Shown here one piece after another: positions 62,531 to 64,000 of a stretch of DNA of 64,000 nucleotides. Origin of the DNA: Bryobacteraceae bacterium (lineage in GTDB: Bacteria > Acidobacteriota > Terriglobia > Bryobacterales > Bryobacteraceae). Location of the stretch: positions 1,922,001-1,986,000 of the forward strand of contig BPGE01000001.1 of the NCBI GenBank assembly GCA_026002875.1, in the 5' to 3' direction. Numbering within the stretch: the first letter of the stretch is position 1; the number at the start of each line of letters is the position of its first letter. The translations under genes were made by a program, and so were the position numbers. Below the pieces are notes generated by a model that did not search any database, was not told where the DNA came from, and saw nothing but the letters and a program-made list of their open reading frames with translations.

Positions 62531-62875
62531 TCAGTACCGGGGAACCTGGGGATCGATCTGCCGGCTCCAGAGATCGATGCCGCCGATCAGCGACACGCAC
62601 TGCTCGACGCCCTGCCGCCGGAGCCAGTCGACCACGCTCAGGCTGCGCACGCCGTGGTGGCAGTAAATGATCAGCAGGCTTTCGTCAGCGGCCGCCTCGA
62701 TCTCCTGCAGGCGGTGCGGAACCGTGTTCATGGGGATCAGCTGCGCGCCGTCAATGCGGGCGATCTGATACTCATGCGGCTCGCGCACGTCGATCAGCCG
62801 CGCCTTGCCCTCTGCCAGCAGGCGCCGGGCTTCGTCGGGCGTGATCTCCAGGGAGAGAACGGAATCACTGCTCAT
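62531..62875 (-). CDS. Single-domain rhodanese
   Basis: Protein of 114 residues with one rhodanese fold. The catalytic Cys72 lies in the loop YCHHGVRS, of the single-domain sulfurtransferase type. N-terminal LEITPDEARRLLAEGKARLIDVREPHEY is typical. It transfers sulfur (or selenium) between carriers. ATG 62875 is chosen by family alignment. It is the first gene of a pair with the Sec-containing ArsC-like gene, 7 bp apart, suggesting related redox or sulfur/selenium chemistry. Confidence 0.9.
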   Translation of the reverse strand: MSSDSVLSLEITPDEARRLLAEGKARLIDVREPHEYQIARIDGAQLIPMNTVPHRLQEIEAAADESLLIIYCHHGVRSLSVVDWLRRQGVEQCVSLIGGIDLWSRQIDPQVPRY

Positions 62876-63037
62876 ACTGCGGGGTTCTCAAGAACCCGAT
62901 TCTAGCGTAGAATCGGAGTGTGACGCGGACGCCCGCGGCCATGCGGCCATTCCTGTTTGCCTGCGATTAAGCCTCCTCCCTCCGCGCGCCCGCCTGCAAT
63001 CAAAGCAAAAGATTCCTACTTTGAGGGAGATACGCCC

Positions 63038-64000
63038 ATGTCCACCACCACCCGCCAGGATTTGCCCCGGATCCTGACCGAATTGCCCGGTCCGAAGGCC
63101 AAAGCCATCGTCGAGCGCGACCACGCCGTCATGAGCCCCTCCTACACGCGCAGTTACCCGTTCGTCATCGAGCGCGGCGAAGGAGCCATCGTCATCGACC
63201 CCGACGGCAACCGCTTCCTCGACATGAACGCCGGCATCGCCGTCGTGGCCACCGGACATTGCCATCCCCGCGTGGTGGAGGCCATCCGCCGCCAGGCGGA
63301 GCGGTTCCTCCACATGTCTGGCACGGATTTCTACTACGAAAACATGGTGGCGCTGGCAGAGCGGCTCGCGAAACTCGTGCCCGGCGGCGGTCCGCGCCGG
63401 GTGTTCCTCAGCAACTCCGGCGCCGAAGCCATTGAGTGCGCGCTGAAGCTGGCGCGCTACGCGACACGGCGCGACAAGTCCATCGCCTTCCTCGGCGCCT
63501 TCCACGGGCGCACGATGGGCGCGCTCTCTCTGACAGCCTCGAAAACCGCGCAGCGCGAGGGCTTCGCTCCGCTGTTTCCGGGCGCCACGCATATCCCTTA
63601 CGCCTACTGCTACCGCTGCGCCTATAACCGCACGCCGGACACGTGCAACGTCGAGTGCGTCAAGGTTCTCGAGCAGGATCTGTTCCGCACCATCCTGCCG
63701 CCCTCGGAAGTGGCTGCTGTGTTCGTCGAACCCGTGCAGGGCGAGGGCGGCTACGTCGTGCCTCCGCAGAAGTTCTTCGACGAACTGCAGGCTGTGTGCC
63801 GCCGGCACGGCATTCTGCTGGTGGCCGACGAGGTCCAGAGCGGCATGGGGCGCACGGGCAGGATGTTCGCCAGCGAGCATTTCGGCCTCGAGCCGGACAT
63901 CGTCGCCATCGCCAAAGGCATCGCCAGCGGACTGCCTCTGGGAGCCACGGTGGCGCGCGCGGAACTGATGACCTGGAAGCCCGGCGCGCACGCCTCGACA
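63038..64000 (+). CDS. Class III aminotransferase (4-aminobutyrate aminotransferase-like), 3' end outside window
   Basis: PLP-dependent aminotransferase, first 321 codons; the gene runs off the right edge. The start ATG 63038 has GAGGGAG about 7 bases upstream. The PLP lysine is Lys293 in AIAKGIASGLPLG; LSNSGAEAIECALKLAR binds the cofactor phosphate, AFHGRTMGALSLTASK supports the ring, and VADEVQSGMGRTGRMFA holds the Asp. Overall it resembles GabT and its relatives. A Cys-rich stretch CYRCAYNRTPDTCNVEC (about 189-205) is an unusual insertion. The substrate is not certain. Confidence 0.9.
   Translation, partial: MSTTTRQDLPRILTELPGPKAKAIVERDHAVMSPSYTRSYPFVIERGEGAIVIDPDGNRFLDMNAGIAVVATGHCHPRVVEAIRRQAERFLHMSGTDFYYENMVALAERLAKLVPGGGPRRVFLSNSGAEAIECALKLARYATRRDKSIAFLGAFHGRTMGALSLTASKTAQREGFAPLFPGATHIPYAYCYRCAYNRTPDTCNVECVKVLEQDLFRTILPPSEVAAVFVEPVQGEGGYVVPPQKFFDELQAVCRRHGILLVADEVQSGMGRTGRMFASEHFGLEPDIVAIAKGIASGLPLGATVARAELMTWKPGAHAST

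Overview
The window is high-GC bacterial chromosome, most likely from an acidobacterium of the Solibacteres/Bryobacteraceae type. The evidence is four very large outer-membrane receptors of the Oar type (signal peptide, carboxypeptidase-regulatory-like domain, TonB plug and barrel), which is a hallmark gene family of that group, together with many secreted hydrolases, Tat-exported enzymes and small exported proteins of unknown function. This assignment is inferred from gene content; no rRNA is present to confirm it. The window is mostly ordinary chromosome: one tRNA, one insertion sequence, no prophage and no CRISPR array.

Layout. 1-4.4 kb: the end of a hybrid sensor kinase, then a tight plus-strand operon pyrE-truA-exported nucleoside hydrolase-two small membrane proteins. 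4.4-22 kb: secreted repeat and carboxypeptidase-regulatory-like proteins, three Oar-type receptors (one split by an IS4-family element with a clean 11-bp target duplication), a WG-repeat protein coupled to an unknown exported protein, an exported beta-propeller protein and a membrane protein gene broken by a single-base frameshift. 22-28.3 kb: tsaB, a DUF5060-type exported glycosidase-like protein, a 386-bp inverted-repeat-bounded element, an M14 carboxypeptidase and a divergent N-carbamoylputrescine amidase. 28.3-33.1 kb: a three-gene operon of a coiled-coil membrane protein and two tiny exported proteins, a Cache-only membrane sensor and a Gfo/Idh/MocA oxidoreductase. 33.2-33.9 kb: a striking noncoding array of ten 64/65-bp hairpin-bearing units.

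34-42 kb: threonine dehydrogenase, then an L-arabinose (or related pentose) cluster: ribulokinase, divergent ribulose-phosphate 4-epimerase and a sodium/solute symporter; then a MetX-like hydrolase and tRNA-Ala(CGC). 42.6-45.5 kb: citrate synthase and NADP-isocitrate dehydrogenase, divergently transcribed. 45.5-51.2 kb: a fourth Oar receptor, an unknown exported protein, an HU protein with a good promoter and terminator, and a 58-residue TatA. 51.3-57.8 kb: two FtsX/MacB-type permeases with an HlyD-like adaptor and no ATPase, then a Tat-exported M20 amidohydrolase coupled to an HGSNAT-like membrane acyltransferase. 57.8-62.1 kb: a membrane protein, a GNAT acetyltransferase, the RNA-repair pair archease-rtcB and a Tat-exported esterase. 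62.2-64 kb: rhodanese followed by an ArsC/Spx-like gene, then a class III aminotransferase running off the end.

The most interesting signal is at 62182-62523. The ArsC-like gene has a single in-frame UGA exactly at the first cysteine of its CxxC motif, followed 22 nt later by the apical loop of a hairpin that fits bacterial SECIS rules. It is probably a selenocysteine-containing thioredoxin-fold reductase in a two-gene operon with a rhodanese. The hairpin-repeat array at 33.3-33.9 kb and the in-frame-restorable IS4 insertion are next in interest.
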